From contig CAKSAM010000025.1 in assembly GCA_934436245.1 (NCBI GenBank), positions 1 through 40,361 of the forward strand: DNA of 40,361 bases, given 5' to 3'. Under the pieces are notes generated by a model, which saw nothing but the letters and a program-made list of their open reading frames with translations, was not told the origin of the DNA and did no database searches. Below are positions 32,922 through 40,361 of this stretch, piece after piece. Position 1 is the first letter of the stretch. Each line of letters begins with the position of its first letter. The translations under genes and the position numbers were made by a program. The stretch is from an uncultured Acetatifactor sp. (GTDB lineage: Bacteria > Bacillota > Clostridia > Lachnospirales > Lachnospiraceae).

Positions 32922-34769
32922 TCACACAATTTCTTTACATATTTTCTTTTCATCTTTCAGAAACAGTTCCCTGTACAATGCCATCAGAAAGACACTGCAC
33001 ATCAGCGCCGCATATCCTCGTCTCTTTCGGGATTCCACCATGGTATGATAGGTAGTTCCTCCCACTGGCTGTCTGTTTTCGATTACTTCTCCGTTTATTT
33101 TCAGATTACAAAACTCTTTTAATGGAAGATTTCCCTCTTTTGTCACCAAAAAGCTGGCTTTTCCCGTGAGATTTTTCAAACGGACCTGCATTACATATTC
33201 TTTCCGTCTTTCGAGTTTCCAGTCCACTTCCATCGTATAGTAGGTTCCATCATCCAATTCTCTCTGCGCAGTATACAGTACCTCTCCATCACACACCACA
33301 CTGACCTCTATCTGACCAGTCACCTGCTCATTTTCCGGCAGGACACAAAAGCCTATATTCCTTATCATCAAAGGTGCCGTATGATAGAACTCACAGGTGA
33401 GCACATCTCCTTCCTGTGCCGGAATTTCGTCATATTCTGTTCCGTAGATAGAAGTCACATTTTCGGTCTCAAGAGATGACACGCACCAACCGATCAGGAA
33501 ACACATGATCCAGCCTGCCACAATCCCCATTCTCTTTTTCCATGGAACTGATATCTTTTCCTGCTCTTCCGGAAATGCCTCACATAAATACAACAGGATT
33601 CCCAAAATTCCCACACCGTAAATACGATAAGTAAAAAAATGATGAATAATCGTATGATTGGATAACGCAAAATACCATATCGGGCTTACCAGTGCAATCA
33701 ACAGATATGCGACTCCGGCTGGCTCCTTTCGAAATCCACAACGGATACTGCGGTAAATTGCCCACAACATCCACAGAATCAGAATTACCATATAAATTCC
33801 GTATTCGTAATGGCGCCAGTTTGTATAAAAGACTTCAACTCTGCGATATGCTCCCATCAGGTCCTGCACAATATTATCCACATCACCTGTCCTCAAAAAA
33901 ATCTGTGAAATCGCCTGCCTTACCACATTATATCCCAGAACCGGACTGGCAATCACCCATTTTGTGACCCACATTCCGGCATATCCGAATACCCATGCGC
34001 AGCCTGACAAAACTGCCTTTTTTACCCTTTCTTTAACAGTCATTCTGTCACCGCAGGCTGCGATCCACCATAACAGTGGGAATCCCCAGGTGAGAAGTGG
34101 AAATGTCAGTAAATCAAAGTATACAGTCAGCATTCCAATACATTGGAACAGGTAAAAATATCTCTGTTCCTGCAGGAAATATTCCTTTTTGCAGATCACC
34201 AGACAGATCATGGCATAAGAAATATAAAAAATCCAAAAATACTGCAGTGAGAAAAACAAGGCCAACGGAGCTAACAGCGTATACGAAGTGAGCAGTGCCA
34301 GAACGTATCTCTTCCTGCCAAACTCTTTCCATACAATGTACACTGTCGCCATGATCAGTGCCATCTGTGCCAGGCAGTTTAACGTACGAAAATCAAAATA
34401 ATTCAAACTGTTCAGCACCGGTCTCAGAAGTGCCACATAGCCATGCCAGTATCTGGCATAATCCTGCATGTCCATCACCTGATACAGTTTGTCGCTACCG
34501 CAATCATAATAAACTCTGCTGAGTATCTCATAATCCGTAACATCATCCAGTGTATCCGGTTTATAGGTTCCGAAATTCTGGCCTGCATTATTATGAAGTA
34601 TATTCGCACTGGGATATTCTCCCTCATATACTTTGATCTGCAGAGACTCTTCTGCTATCGTTCCGTTTACCGGTAAGCAATATGCCAGCAAAAGAAGTAA
34701 GGTACCAAGCAATGCCCCTGCAGGCAATAGCAATATGCTCTTCCCGATTTTCTTTGCTGTATCTTTCAT
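32922..34769 (-). CDS. Polytopic membrane protein of unknown function
   Basis: A 615-residue protein with about 11 predicted spans. After the first span comes an outer loop of about 110 residues (YEGEYPSANILHNNAGQNFG), then clustered spans between about 130 and 420, an outer beta-rich domain of about 150 residues (about 445-585) and a last span. The layout resembles GT-C-type membrane glycosyltransferases or polymer ligases, but I see no diagnostic motif and give no function. GGAGAG lies 11 nt before the ATG at 34769; an upstream ATG 12 codons earlier lacks one. It follows the phosphofructokinase gene by 22 bp. Confidence 0.7.
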   Translation of the reverse strand: MKDTAKKIGKSILLLPAGALLGTLLLLLAYCLPVNGTIAEESLQIKVYEGEYPSANILHNNAGQNFGTYKPDTLDDVTDYEILSRVYYDCGSDKLYQVMDMQDYARYWHGYVALLRPVLNSLNYFDFRTLNCLAQMALIMATVYIVWKEFGRKRYVLALLTSYTLLAPLALFFSLQYFWIFYISYAMICLVICKKEYFLQEQRYFYLFQCIGMLTVYFDLLTFPLLTWGFPLLWWIAACGDRMTVKERVKKAVLSGCAWVFGYAGMWVTKWVIASPVLGYNVVRQAISQIFLRTGDVDNIVQDLMGAYRRVEVFYTNWRHYEYGIYMVILILWMLWAIYRSIRCGFRKEPAGVAYLLIALVSPIWYFALSNHTIIHHFFTYRIYGVGILGILLYLCEAFPEEQEKISVPWKKRMGIVAGWIMCFLIGWCVSSLETENVTSIYGTEYDEIPAQEGDVLTCEFYHTAPLMIRNIGFCVLPENEQVTGQIEVSVVCDGEVLYTAQRELDDGTYYTMEVDWKLERRKEYVMQVRLKNLTGKASFLVTKEGNLPLKEFCNLKINGEVIENRQPVGGTTYHTMVESRKRRGYAALMCSVFLMALYRELFLKDEKKICKEIV

Positions 34770-34791
34770 GACCTTATCTCTCCTTTTATCT

Positions 34792-36021
34792 TTACAGATC
34801 GTCAATCACAATATGTCTGGGCTGTCCTGTGATCATGATCGGAGTCAGTTCCGCCTGGATCAGAGGCTCAATATAGTTCTTCATGTCTGCAGTCACATAG
34901 TCGCCTTCTTCCGTGATCCAGGAACAAGGCACTTTTTTCTCCAGATTAGCCACTTTGTGCACATCGCAGAGATCAGTGGTACAGATATAAGGATCCTGGG
35001 ATACTCTCTCTAAAACCACCATTTGACCGGTCTTACCATCAAAAGCCGCCTTTACCGCAGTACCGCCTACCTGATAAGCTTCCGTAATGTCCACACGGGA
35101 AGTCAGGTGTCCGGCACAACGCTGTAAAGTCGATAACTCGATAGCCCTGGATTTGCAGCCCAGCTTTTCAATGATCAGGTCAGACAGATATTTTCCCGTC
35201 CCCGATAATTGTACATGACCGAAAGAGTCCGTTTTATCGGAATGCGCAGCCAGTTCACAGACATATCTGCCGTCTGCTGTCTTGATACCCTCAGATACCG
35301 CAATCACAATGGACTGTTTCTCACTGACCAGTTTTTTCACCTTCTTCAAAAAACTTTCTACGTCAAAAGGTACCTCCGGAAGATAGATCAGATCCGGTCC
35401 CTCACAGTCCTCACTCTTTGCAAGAACTGCTGCACCGGTAAGCCATCCGGCATTTCTTCCCATGATCTCAATAACGGTCACACTCTGCATCTCATAGATC
35501 AGGCCGTCACGTACCAGTTCCTTGGTTACCGTGGCAATATACTTTGCTGCACTGCCATAACCCGGAGTATGATCTGTTCCTTCCAGATCGTTATCGATGG
35601 TCTTGGGTACACCAATGAAACGGATCGGGCTGTTAATTGTCTCCGCATAATCGGAGAGCTTCTTTATGGTATCCATGGAATCATTGCCGCCGATATAGAA
35701 AAATGCCATGATCTCCAGTTCTTCCAAAATTGCAAACACCTTTTCATAGATAGCTTTGTCTTCACTGATTTCCGGCAGTTTATAACGACAGGATCCCAGG
35801 AAGGATGCCGGTGTTCTCTTTAAAAGCTCCACATCCATATCGTTACGGATCTTTTCCCCCAGATCAACGACTTTTTTCTCCAACAATCCCTGAATGCCGT
35901 AACGCATACCATATATGGTATCTGCTCCCATATCCTTTGCTGTCTTATAGACACCCGCAAGGCTGGCATTGATCACCGCTGTTGGTCCCCCGGACTGCCC
36001 TACGATCACATTTTTTTTCAT
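34792..36021 (-). CDS. pfp: Phosphofructokinase, probably diphosphate-dependent
   Basis: Phosphorylates fructose 6-phosphate in glycolysis. The 409-residue protein starts KKNVIVGQSGGPTAVINASL and has FYIGGNDSMDTIKKLSDY and GVPKTIDNDLEGTDHTPGYG. The Lys in PKTIDND and the Asp of GGNDS (ATP enzymes have PGTIDND and GGDGS) are the residues known to favour PPi over ATP, so I call it PPi-dependent. IEIMGRNAGWL and the F6P-binding Arg region are present. GGAG lies 6 nt before the ATG at 36021, rejecting a start 10 codons upstream. It follows the ackA terminator. Confidence 0.88.
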   Translation of the reverse strand: MKKNVIVGQSGGPTAVINASLAGVYKTAKDMGADTIYGMRYGIQGLLEKKVVDLGEKIRNDMDVELLKRTPASFLGSCRYKLPEISEDKAIYEKVFAILEELEIMAFFYIGGNDSMDTIKKLSDYAETINSPIRFIGVPKTIDNDLEGTDHTPGYGSAAKYIATVTKELVRDGLIYEMQSVTVIEIMGRNAGWLTGAAVLAKSEDCEGPDLIYLPEVPFDVESFLKKVKKLVSEKQSIVIAVSEGIKTADGRYVCELAAHSDKTDSFGHVQLSGTGKYLSDLIIEKLGCKSRAIELSTLQRCAGHLTSRVDITEAYQVGGTAVKAAFDGKTGQMVVLERVSQDPYICTTDLCDVHKVANLEKKVPCSWITEEGDYVTADMKNYIEPLIQAELTPIMITGQPRHIVIDDL

Positions 36022-36048
36022 AATACTCTCCATTCCGCATACATAAAA

Positions 36049-36081
36049 CACCCACCAATCGGATCCTCCGGTTGATGGGTG
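36049..36081 (-). terminator. Terminator after ackA
   Basis: CACCCACCAATCG (36049-36061) pairs with CGGTTGATGGGTG (36069-36081) allowing G-U pairs, with TTTTATG following on the minus strand. It is 27 bp beyond the ackA stop codon. Confidence 0.85.
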
Positions 36082-36107
36082 TTTTCATTCTTAAGGTTCC
36101 GTCGAAC

Positions 36108-37304
36108 CTATTTTACCAAACTTACCGTCTCTCTGGCAATAGCAAGTTCCTCATTCGTAGGAATCACCATAACAGTGGTCTTGCTGTCGGAAGTGGAAAT
36201 AGCAATTTCTTCGCCACGCTTGTGGTTCGCAGTCTCGTCGATGCTTACTCCCAAGAAGCCTAGATGCTCACATACCAGGGAACGAACCAGCGGTGCGTTC
36301 TCACCGATACCTGCGGTAAAGCAGATCACATCTACACCATTCATTGCTGCTACATAAGAACCGATGTATTTTGCCACACGATAACAATAAGTCTTCATTG
36401 TACGGATGCAATGCTCATCACCTCTGTTATAACCATCTTCCAGATCTCGGAAATCGGAAGACAGGTTGTTGGACAGACCGTATACACCGGACTTCTTGTT
36501 CAGAACAGTCATGATCTCGTCGATGTTCTTGCCCTCTTTGTGAGCGATGAACTCCATGATGGCGGGATCAATATCACCGGAACGGGTTCCCATGATCAGA
36601 CCTTCCAGAGGAGTCAGACCCATGGAGGTGTCTACGCACTTGCCGTTCTTAACTGCAGATACGCTGGCACCGTTGCCTAAGTGGCATACGATGATCTTCA
36701 GATCTTCGTACTTCTTGCCCAGAACCTCTGCAGCCTTCCTGGATACATAAGAGTGGCTGGTTCCGTGGAAACCGTAACGTCTGATCTTGTACTTCTCATA
36801 ATACTCATAAGGCAGACCGTACATATAAGCTTCCTCAGGCATGGTCTGATGGAAAGCGGTATCGAATACAGCTACCATGGGAGTGGTGGGCATCAGCTTC
36901 TTGCAGGCATTGATACCGATCAGGTTAGCAGGATTATGTAAAGGAGCCAGATCGTTGCACTCTTCGATGGCTTTCATAACTTCATCGGTAATGATGGTAG
37001 ATGCTGCGAACTTCTCACCGCCGTGTACGATACGATGTCCTACGGCACCGATCTCATCCAGGCTCTTTACCACACCGGTCTTAGGATTGGTCAGAGCTTC
37101 CAGTACCAGGCGGATTGCTTCGGTATGATCCGGCATGGGAGTTACGGTCTGCTCCTTCTCTCCACCTGCCGGAGTATAGGTGATCTGGCTTCCGTCGATG
37201 CCGATTCTCTCGCAAAGACCCTTTGCGATACACTTCTCAGTCTCGGAATCAATGAGCTGGAACTTTAGGGAAGAGCTTCCGCAGTTAATAACTAAAATAT
37301 TCAT
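36108..37304 (-). CDS. ackA: Acetate kinase
   Basis: Converts acetyl phosphate and ADP to acetate and ATP, the energy-yielding end of the acetate pathway. The 398-residue ASKHA-fold protein has the N-terminal signature MNILVINCGSSSLKFQLID, VGHRIVHGGEKF, the second signature YGFHGTSHSYVSRKA, LGNGASVSAV and FTAGIGENAPLVR. AAAGGAA precedes ATG by about 8 nt. It follows pta by 125 bp; that gap holds a 10-bp hairpin (37386-37407) without a T run. Confidence 0.98.
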   Translation of the reverse strand: MNILVINCGSSSLKFQLIDSETEKCIAKGLCERIGIDGSQITYTPAGGEKEQTVTPMPDHTEAIRLVLEALTNPKTGVVKSLDEIGAVGHRIVHGGEKFAASTIITDEVMKAIEECNDLAPLHNPANLIGINACKKLMPTTPMVAVFDTAFHQTMPEEAYMYGLPYEYYEKYKIRRYGFHGTSHSYVSRKAAEVLGKKYEDLKIIVCHLGNGASVSAVKNGKCVDTSMGLTPLEGLIMGTRSGDIDPAIMEFIAHKEGKNIDEIMTVLNKKSGVYGLSNNLSSDFRDLEDGYNRGDEHCIRTMKTYCYRVAKYIGSYVAAMNGVDVICFTAGIGENAPLVRSLVCEHLGFLGVSIDETANHKRGEEIAISTSDSKTTVMVIPTNEELAIARETVSLVK

Positions 37305-37385
37305 GATATATTCCTTTCTTTTTTAATCTGTAAGACTAATGTTCTATGATCTCATGCCACCCGGTAAGGGCAATACATGAATACG

Positions 37386-37407
37386 GTGCGAGACAGGTGT
37401 CCCGCAC
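37386..37407. repeat. Hairpin in the pta-ackA gap
   Basis: GTGCGAGACA (37386-37395) pairs with TGTCCCGCAC (37398-37407), 10 bp with one G-U pair and almost no loop. No T run follows on either strand, so it is more likely an RNA-stability or processing element, or a protein site, than a terminator. Confidence 0.55.
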
Positions 37408-37429
37408 ACGTTTATGGTTCTTATAATGC

Positions 37430-38431
37430 TTATACTAACTGTGCCTGTACAGCAGTCAGTGCTACGACACCAACGATATCCTGCCAGGAACATCCTCTGG
37501 ACAGATCGTTAACAGGCTTTGCGATACCCTGCAACATAGGACCGTAAGCTTCTGCGCCGCCCAGTCTCTGTACCAGCTTGTAGCCGATGTTACCTGCATC
37601 CAGGTTCGGGAAGATCAGAACATTAGCACGTCCGTTTACAGGGCTTCCGGGAGCCTTGGACTTAGCAACGCTGGGAACCAGCGCTGCATCCAGCTGCAGT
37701 TCACCGTCTAAGGTCAGATGAGGATACTCCTCATGTGCAATACGGGTAGCTTCTACTACCTTGTCAACCAGAGCATGCTTGGCACTGCCCTTGGTAGAAT
37801 GGCTTAACATAGCAATAACAGGCTTGGGTCCGATCAGGGACTTGAAGCTTCTGGAAGAGGTATCTGCGATAGCAGCCAGCTCTTCGGGGGTAGGATCCTG
37901 GTTCAGACCACAGTCAGCGAACAGGAAGGTTCCGTTCTCACCCTGATCCTTGAATACGGTATCCATAACAAAGAAGGCTGATACCAGCTTAACACCGGGA
38001 GCAGTCTTTAAAATCTGCAGTGCGGGTCTTAAGGTATCTGCGGTGGAGTGACATGCACCTGCTACCATACCGTCTGCATCGTTAGCCTTAACCATTACGA
38101 TACCGAAGGTCAGGTAATCATTTAACAGGATCTCTCTTGCCTTCTCGGGAGTCATTCCCTTTGCTTTTCTGGTTTCATATAATAAATTCACATAGTCATC
38201 CAACTTGGGAGTTGTTTTCGGGTTAACTACCGTTACCTTGGACAGGTCGACTTCCAGCCAGCCTGCACCATCCATGATCTTCTCTTCATCACCGATCATA
38301 ATGATGTCAGCGATGCCCTCTTCTACGATACGGGCAGCAGCCAGTAATGTTCTCTTATCATTAGATTCCGGTAATACAATTGTTTTTTTGTCGAGTCTTG
38401 CTCTCTCTTTAATCATGTCAATGTATGACAT
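37430..38431 (-). CDS. pta: Phosphate acetyltransferase
   Basis: Interconverts acetyl-CoA and acetyl phosphate. The 333-residue short-form enzyme has TIVLPESNDKRTLLAAAR at the N-terminus, VAGACHSTADTLRPALQI, the core SHSTKGSAKHALVDKV and the CoA/phosphate-site segment PGSPVNGRANVLIFPNLDAG. It lacks the N-terminal DRTGG region of E. coli Pta. GGAG lies 7 nt before the ATG at 38431, rejecting a start 14 codons earlier. It leads pta-ackA. Confidence 0.97.
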   Translation of the reverse strand: MSYIDMIKERARLDKKTIVLPESNDKRTLLAAARIVEEGIADIIMIGDEEKIMDGAGWLEVDLSKVTVVNPKTTPKLDDYVNLLYETRKAKGMTPEKAREILLNDYLTFGIVMVKANDADGMVAGACHSTADTLRPALQILKTAPGVKLVSAFFVMDTVFKDQGENGTFLFADCGLNQDPTPEELAAIADTSSRSFKSLIGPKPVIAMLSHSTKGSAKHALVDKVVEATRIAHEEYPHLTLDGELQLDAALVPSVAKSKAPGSPVNGRANVLIFPNLDAGNIGYKLVQRLGGAEAYGPMLQGIAKPVNDLSRGCSWQDIVGVVALTAVQAQLV

Positions 38432-38511
38432 ATCCATTCTCCTTTCCGGCGGGGGATACCCGCTTCCTCCCAAATAACTTCTGTAAAGTTTTGGTTTTAT
38501 CTTAACAAACC

Positions 38512-38539
38512 GATGTATTTATATTATACTAAATACATC
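38512..38539. promoter_or_regulatory. Inverted repeat spanning the pta -10 box
   Basis: GATGTATTT (38512-38520) and AAATACATC (38531-38539) are perfect 9-bp arms with a 10-bp spacer; the -10 box lies in the spacer. This is a repressor-like position. The factor is unknown and the repeat does not match the CodY or Rex consensus. Confidence 0.5.
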
Positions 38540-38551
38540 TGGAGTAGACAA
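38523..38551 (-). promoter_or_regulatory. Promoter of pta-ackA
   Basis: TTGTCT (38546-38551) and TATAAT (38523-38528) on minus with a 17-bp spacer, about 92 bp before the pta start codon. Confidence 0.72.
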
Positions 38552-38632
38552 GGGCATAATGTTCGCAAAATTGTATATTTTCAGATACAACCTTTGAATT
38601 TCAATTACAAAATATGCTGATAACCATGCACA

Positions 38633-38646
38633 TGTAAACGCTTTCA
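38633..38646. promoter_or_regulatory. cre box (CcpA site) between pta and tmcAL
   Basis: TGTAAACGCTTTCA matches the catabolite-responsive element consensus TGWNANCGNTNWCA at every position and sits inside a longer palindrome (ACAT ... ATGT). It is about 80 bp upstream of the pta -35 box and about 90 bp before the tmcAL start. In Bacillus, CcpA activates pta and ackA from upstream cre sites, so activation of acetate overflow is the likely role; control of tmcAL is also possible. Confidence 0.75.
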
Positions 38647-38728
38647 ATGTATGTTATTTTTTTCACATTCACAAGTTGCTTTTATATTCGTTATATCGTT
38701 TATTTCTTTTCACGAAAGGAGCCATATT

Positions 38729-39964
38729 ATGAAGGTCAATGGTATTGTCGCAGAATACAACCCTTTTCATAATGGTCATGCTTACCAGATGAAGCATGCC
38801 AAAGAAGCCACAGGCGCCGATTATACGATCGTCGTTATGAGCGGCAACTTCATGCAGCGCGGTACCCCTGCCCTGTTAGATAAGTTCACTCGCGCCAAAA
38901 TGGCTTTGGAATGCGGTGCGGATCTTGTGCTGGAACTCCCCACCTGCTATGCTGCTTCGAGCGCAGAATTTTTCGCCCAAGGATCCGTTGCTCTGTTCGA
39001 CAAGCTGGGAGTCACCACGAATCTGTGCTTTGGCAGCGAATGCGGTAACATCGATACACTCTCCCGGATTGCCGAGATCTTCTACACTGAGCCGGAACCT
39101 TATGTGGAATCCCTGCGCTGCAATCTGAAAAAAGGAATGTCCTTCCCCATTGCCAGAACCTGGGCTCTGCTCCAGTATGCTCCCTCATTAAGTGATGACA
39201 AAGATGTGCTGTCCTCTCCGAATAATATACTGGGAATCGAATATCTTAAGGCTCTGATGTCAAGGAACAGCAAGATTGTTCCCTTCACTACCACCCGTGT
39301 AGGTGCGGATTATCACGATAAACGCCTGGGGACCAACCAGTGTTCCGCTATTGCCATCCGCCAGTCCGTGGCTGCCGGGCATGATCTTGCCTATCTGGCA
39401 TCTCAGATGCCGGAAAATGCCTATGAAATATTGCGGACTTCTCTGGAGGAACAGAAGCCTCTGTTTGCGGATGATTTTTCCGCGGCGCTGCAATACAAGC
39501 TGCTGACAGAATATTCCGCAGGCTACGACCGTTATCAGGATATTTCTTCGGATTTATCTGACCGTATCCGGAATATGCTTCCCTCTTTCATCGGATATAC
39601 TTCTTTCTGTGATCTGTTAAAGAGTAAGGATATGACATACACCCGCATCAGCAGATGCCTGCTTCATATCTTATTGGATATGACAAAAGAAGAATTTGAG
39701 ACCTGTAAATCTGAAGATTATATTTCTTATGCCAGAGTTCTGGGCTTTCGAAAGGATGCTGCACCATTGCTCACCGAGATTAAAAACCACAGCTCTATCC
39801 CTCTCGTCACCAGCCTTGCAGACGCAAGACAATCACTTCCCACGGAATCACTGCGGATGCTGGATCTGGATATTCTCCGGAATCAGATTTATCTGGGGAA
39901 TCTTGCGCTGAAGAACCAGGCGGAAATGATGAATGAATATCGGACACCGATTGTGATTGTGTAA
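38729..39964 (+). CDS. tmcAL: tRNA(Met) cytidine acetate ligase (YlbM family)
   Basis: Makes N4-acetylcytidine at the wobble position of elongator tRNA-Met from acetate and ATP through acetyl-adenylate. The 411-residue protein starts MKVNGIVAEYNPFHNGHAYQ with the nucleotidyltransferase HxGH motif, then VVMSGNFMQRGTPAL and a typical FGSECG; the C-terminal HIGH_NTase1-associated part is complete. AAAGGAG lies 8 nt before ATG, rejecting an in-frame start 26 codons upstream. It is divergent from pta-ackA, the genes that make its acetate substrate. Confidence 0.92.
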   Translation: MKVNGIVAEYNPFHNGHAYQMKHAKEATGADYTIVVMSGNFMQRGTPALLDKFTRAKMALECGADLVLELPTCYAASSAEFFAQGSVALFDKLGVTTNLCFGSECGNIDTLSRIAEIFYTEPEPYVESLRCNLKKGMSFPIARTWALLQYAPSLSDDKDVLSSPNNILGIEYLKALMSRNSKIVPFTTTRVGADYHDKRLGTNQCSAIAIRQSVAAGHDLAYLASQMPENAYEILRTSLEEQKPLFADDFSAALQYKLLTEYSAGYDRYQDISSDLSDRIRNMLPSFIGYTSFCDLLKSKDMTYTRISRCLLHILLDMTKEEFETCKSEDYISYARVLGFRKDAAPLLTEIKNHSSIPLVTSLADARQSLPTESLRMLDLDILRNQIYLGNLALKNQAEMMNEYRTPIVIV

Positions 39965-39971
39965 ATTGAAA

Positions 39972-40129
39972 GTTACGAGCCATGCAAAGTCAAAACAGAA
40001 ACAGCGATCTGGGAGCTTGCTCACAAGTCGCTGTTTTTGTTTTTGGCTTTATAAGGCGACAGCCGTCAATGAAATAAATGTGGAGCGCCCTTTGCGACAC
40101 ATTTATGAATTGAGTGCATGGCTCGTAAC
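39972..40129. repeat. 158-bp element with perfect 15-bp terminal inverted repeats
   Basis: GTTACGAGCCATGCA (39972-39986) is the exact reverse complement of TGCATGGCTCGTAAC (40115-40129). Inside are the tmcAL terminator hairpin and a second hairpin ATAAATGTG/CACATTTAT. The ends match the element at 9585-9719. It looks like a small non-coding mobile or domesticated (MITE-like) element; no transposase is in the window and no clear target duplication flanks it. Confidence 0.65.
39993..40042 (+). terminator. Bidirectional terminator after tmcAL
   Basis: AAACAGAAACAGCGA (39993-40007) pairs with TCGCTGTTTTTGTTT (40028-40042) at 14 of 15 positions, with an apex GGGAGCTTGCTCAC. On plus it carries a TTTTTGTTTTTGG tract; on minus it has a shorter one. 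It is 29 bp after the tmcAL stop codon and lies in the 158-bp element. Confidence 0.82.
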
Positions 40130-40361
40130 GTAGGATTGCCGTAGACCGGACGAACGCCCACGGCGAACGGAACATCACGCCTTGATGTCGCGTCTCCGGG
40201 TGTGAATTTTCTAATGAAAAGTGAGTAGCGGTTCTCATCAAGACGGGGCCGCCTACACGCACCATCCATGGTGCGGATCGGCTGATGCGGACATCGTGTC
40301 CGCTTTCCCCCTGTCTTTCAGCACTTTTCAAGAAAATATCAACACCCTCCGACAGACATCG
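40130..40361. other. Structured GC-rich region with no convincing gene
   Basis: About 230 bp to the window edge. It holds GCACCAT-CC-ATGGTGC (a 7-bp hairpin), a distant inverted pair GAAAAGTG/CACTTTTC, and many short GC-rich palindromes. A minus-strand open frame crosses it and the neighbouring repeat but shows no domain and no ribosome binding site. It may be the 3' part of a larger repeated element or a non-coding RNA whose remainder lies outside the window. Confidence 0.4.

Noticed and set aside
38490..38515. Rex-like site near pta (TTGTTAA with a poor second half)
   Set aside because: Only one half-site matches the clostridial Rex consensus; the second half matches at about half its positions.
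39990..40331. 113-codon minus frame at the right end
   Set aside because: It runs through the terminator and the inverted-repeat element, has no domain and no ribosome binding site, and is rich in Arg/His/Cys as expected of non-coding GC-rich DNA.

Overview
The window looks like chromosome of a low-to-mid GC Clostridia, most likely Lachnospiraceae. The evidence is the classical Firmicutes block yceD-rpmF-plsX-acpP-rnc-smc-ftsY, a UGG-specifying T-box in front of a complete trp operon, a PPi-type phosphofructokinase, pta-ackA beside tmcAL, and two zinc-ribbon/IKEYFP-type Ser/Thr kinases. Almost every gene is on the minus strand; only tmcAL at the right end is on plus. No rRNA, tRNA, CRISPR array, intact insertion sequence or prophage is visible.

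Layout, left to right. 1-2.9 kb: a strong leftward promoter for a gene outside the window, a MATE exporter, a 116-bp dispersed hairpin repeat, and a YitT-family membrane protein. 2.9-12 kb: a housekeeping block transcribed leftward from a consensus promoter near 12.0 kb: yceD, rpmF (59 aa), plsX, acpP, then rnc, smc, ftsY and an ACT-domain threonine dehydratase. It contains internal terminators and a separate plsX promoter followed by a large inverted repeat. 12-18.4 kb: a signalling island with a TPR/YD-repeat membrane protein, a PP2C phosphatase, an 89-aa zinc-ribbon protein and two membrane-anchored Ser/Thr kinases whose extracytoplasmic parts differ. A decayed third zinc-ribbon N-terminus lies between the kinases.

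18.4-25.4 kb: accessory DNA flanked by two 54-bp near-identical copies of the TPR gene's 5' end. It holds an AAA/DUF4143 ATPase with tandem TGTGA-N6-TCACA palindromes at its promoter, a lipoprotein, a fragment of a Panacea/SocA antitoxin domain, and an operon of an HTH regulator plus ABC exporter. 25.4-32.9 kb: the trp operon trpE-trpGD(fusion)-trpC-trpF-trpB-trpA behind a Trp T-box, with a repeat inserted between trpF and trpB. 32.9-36.1 kb: a polytopic membrane protein and the phosphofructokinase. 36.1-40 kb: ackA and pta, divergent from tmcAL, with a perfect cre (CcpA) box in the shared intergenic region. 40-40.36 kb: a terminator inside a 158-bp element with perfect 15-bp terminal inverted repeats, then a structured region with no convincing gene.

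The most novel observations are: (1) a family of intergenic hairpins that keep the same apex (GAGCTTGCTC) while their outer stems differ and stay paired, used as terminators or spacers at four places; (2) the kinase/phosphatase/TPR-YD island with its decayed paralogue; (3) the 54-bp duplication bounding the 7-kb accessory segment; and (4) the CRP-like palindromes at the transcription start of the DUF4143 ATPase. Start sites were re-chosen where a ribosome binding site clearly favours an internal Met; these choices are stated per gene.
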